Part shown: positions 63,895 through 64,000 of the stretch, piece by piece
Layout of the letters: each line of letters opens with the position of its first letter
Position numbering within the stretch: position 1 is the stretch's first letter
Program-made: the position numbers and the translations under genes
Notes under the pieces: generated by a model
Seen by the model: the letters and a program-made list of their open reading frames with translations, nothing else
The model's database searches: none
Told to the model about the DNA's origin: nothing
DNA from: JARFQH01 sp963825595
GTDB lineage: Bacteria > Desulfobacterota > Desulfobacteria > Desulfobacterales > SG8-13
DNA: 64,000 nt
Assembly (NCBI GenBank): GCA_963825595.1
Contig: CAWGUE010000023.1
Location: 1-64,000, forward strand
Reading direction: 5' to 3'

Positions 63895-64000
63895 TTGAAT
63901 CCAGATCGCGACGCCGACAATCTGAAATCTTATGGACTGTGTTTGGGTGCGTCCACCATCTCCGTGGTGGCGGTGGAACAGAATACGAAAAACGACGATC
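63895..64000 (+). CDS. Acyl-CoA dehydratase activase-like protein (partial, 5' end)
   Basis: Only the first 35 codons lie in the window. TTG at 63895 with GGAGGG 5 nt upstream starts MNPDRDADNLKSYGLCLGAS and continues TISVVAVEQNTKNDD. GLCLGASTISVVAVE matches the N-terminal phosphate-binding loop (LG-x-GSTT type) of BadF/BadG/BcrA/HgdC activase ATPases. Such proteins use ATP to reduce the iron-sulfur cluster of 2-hydroxyacyl-CoA dehydratases or benzoyl-CoA reductases. Family assignment is moderately confident because so little is visible. Confidence 0.6.
   Translation, partial: MNPDRDADNLKSYGLCLGASTISVVAVEQNTKNDD

Overview
The window looks like chromosome from a sulfate-reducing deltaproteobacterium (Desulfobacterota, Desulfosarcina/Desulfococcus-like); this is inferred from gene content alone. 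The main pointers are the siroheme-based heme genes ahbC-hemB-ahbD, a long PPi-dependent phosphofructokinase, a two-cluster ferredoxin remnant, and the start of an acyl-CoA-dehydratase-activase-like gene at the right edge. There is no rRNA, no CRISPR array and no intact insertion sequence. One tRNA gene, tRNA-Thr(CGT), is present.

Layout. 0-9.5 kb: nfo on the minus strand, a small conserved hypothetical gene, a three-gene DUF1538/DUF1538/PII-like operon, a PLP decarboxylase, a DUF898 membrane protein overlapping an M48 metalloprotease, and a YkgJ-type cysteine-cluster protein. 9.5-15.6 kb, all minus: a ferredoxin gene split by a hairpin-bearing insertion, then a sugar cassette with glucose-1-phosphate cytidylyltransferase, an SDR epimerase/dehydratase and three tandem C-methyltransferase-like proteins. 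15.6-24.5 kb: a palindromic repeat, a family 2 glycosyltransferase, a ClpX-like unfoldase without zinc finger, the ahbC-hemB-ahbD heme module, a CBS-ACT protein and a lone methyltransferase. 24.5-31 kb: PPi-phosphofructokinase, a polar amino-acid ABC transporter and an SBF-like symporter. 31-46 kb: smc, ftsY, HU, acylphosphatase, ligA, a nucleoside phosphorylase, glyQ/glyS, a GHMP sugar kinase and recO. 46-54 kb: mgtE, a RodZ-like protein, two SurA-type chaperone genes (one frameshifted) and mfd. 54-64 kb: tRNA-Thr, several very small ORFs, a zinc-ribbon protein, an ExeA-like ATPase fused to a SPOR domain, a frameshifted AsmA-like gene, murJ, an AI-2E/PerM transporter and the partial activase.

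How it fits together. Most genes are housekeeping: repair and replication (nfo, ligA, recO, mfd, smc, HU), secretion and envelope (ftsY, rodZ-like, SurA-like, murJ, SPOR-ATPase, AsmA-like) and translation (glyQS). Between them sit accessory modules: the CDP-sugar C-methylation cassette, the alternative heme module and the DUF1538/PII transporter operon.

The most unusual signals are a family of long imperfect palindromes (15.65, 26.74, 31.14, 37.21 and 54.01 kb) with swapped centres, one ending 6 bp before the tRNA; the split ferredoxin; the IGF-loop ClpX paralogue; the AAA-SPOR fusion; and short membrane-peptide ORFs with good ribosome sites. I found no clearly new defence or mobile system. 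The two frameshifts (SurA-like, AsmA-like) may be real or may be sequencing errors.
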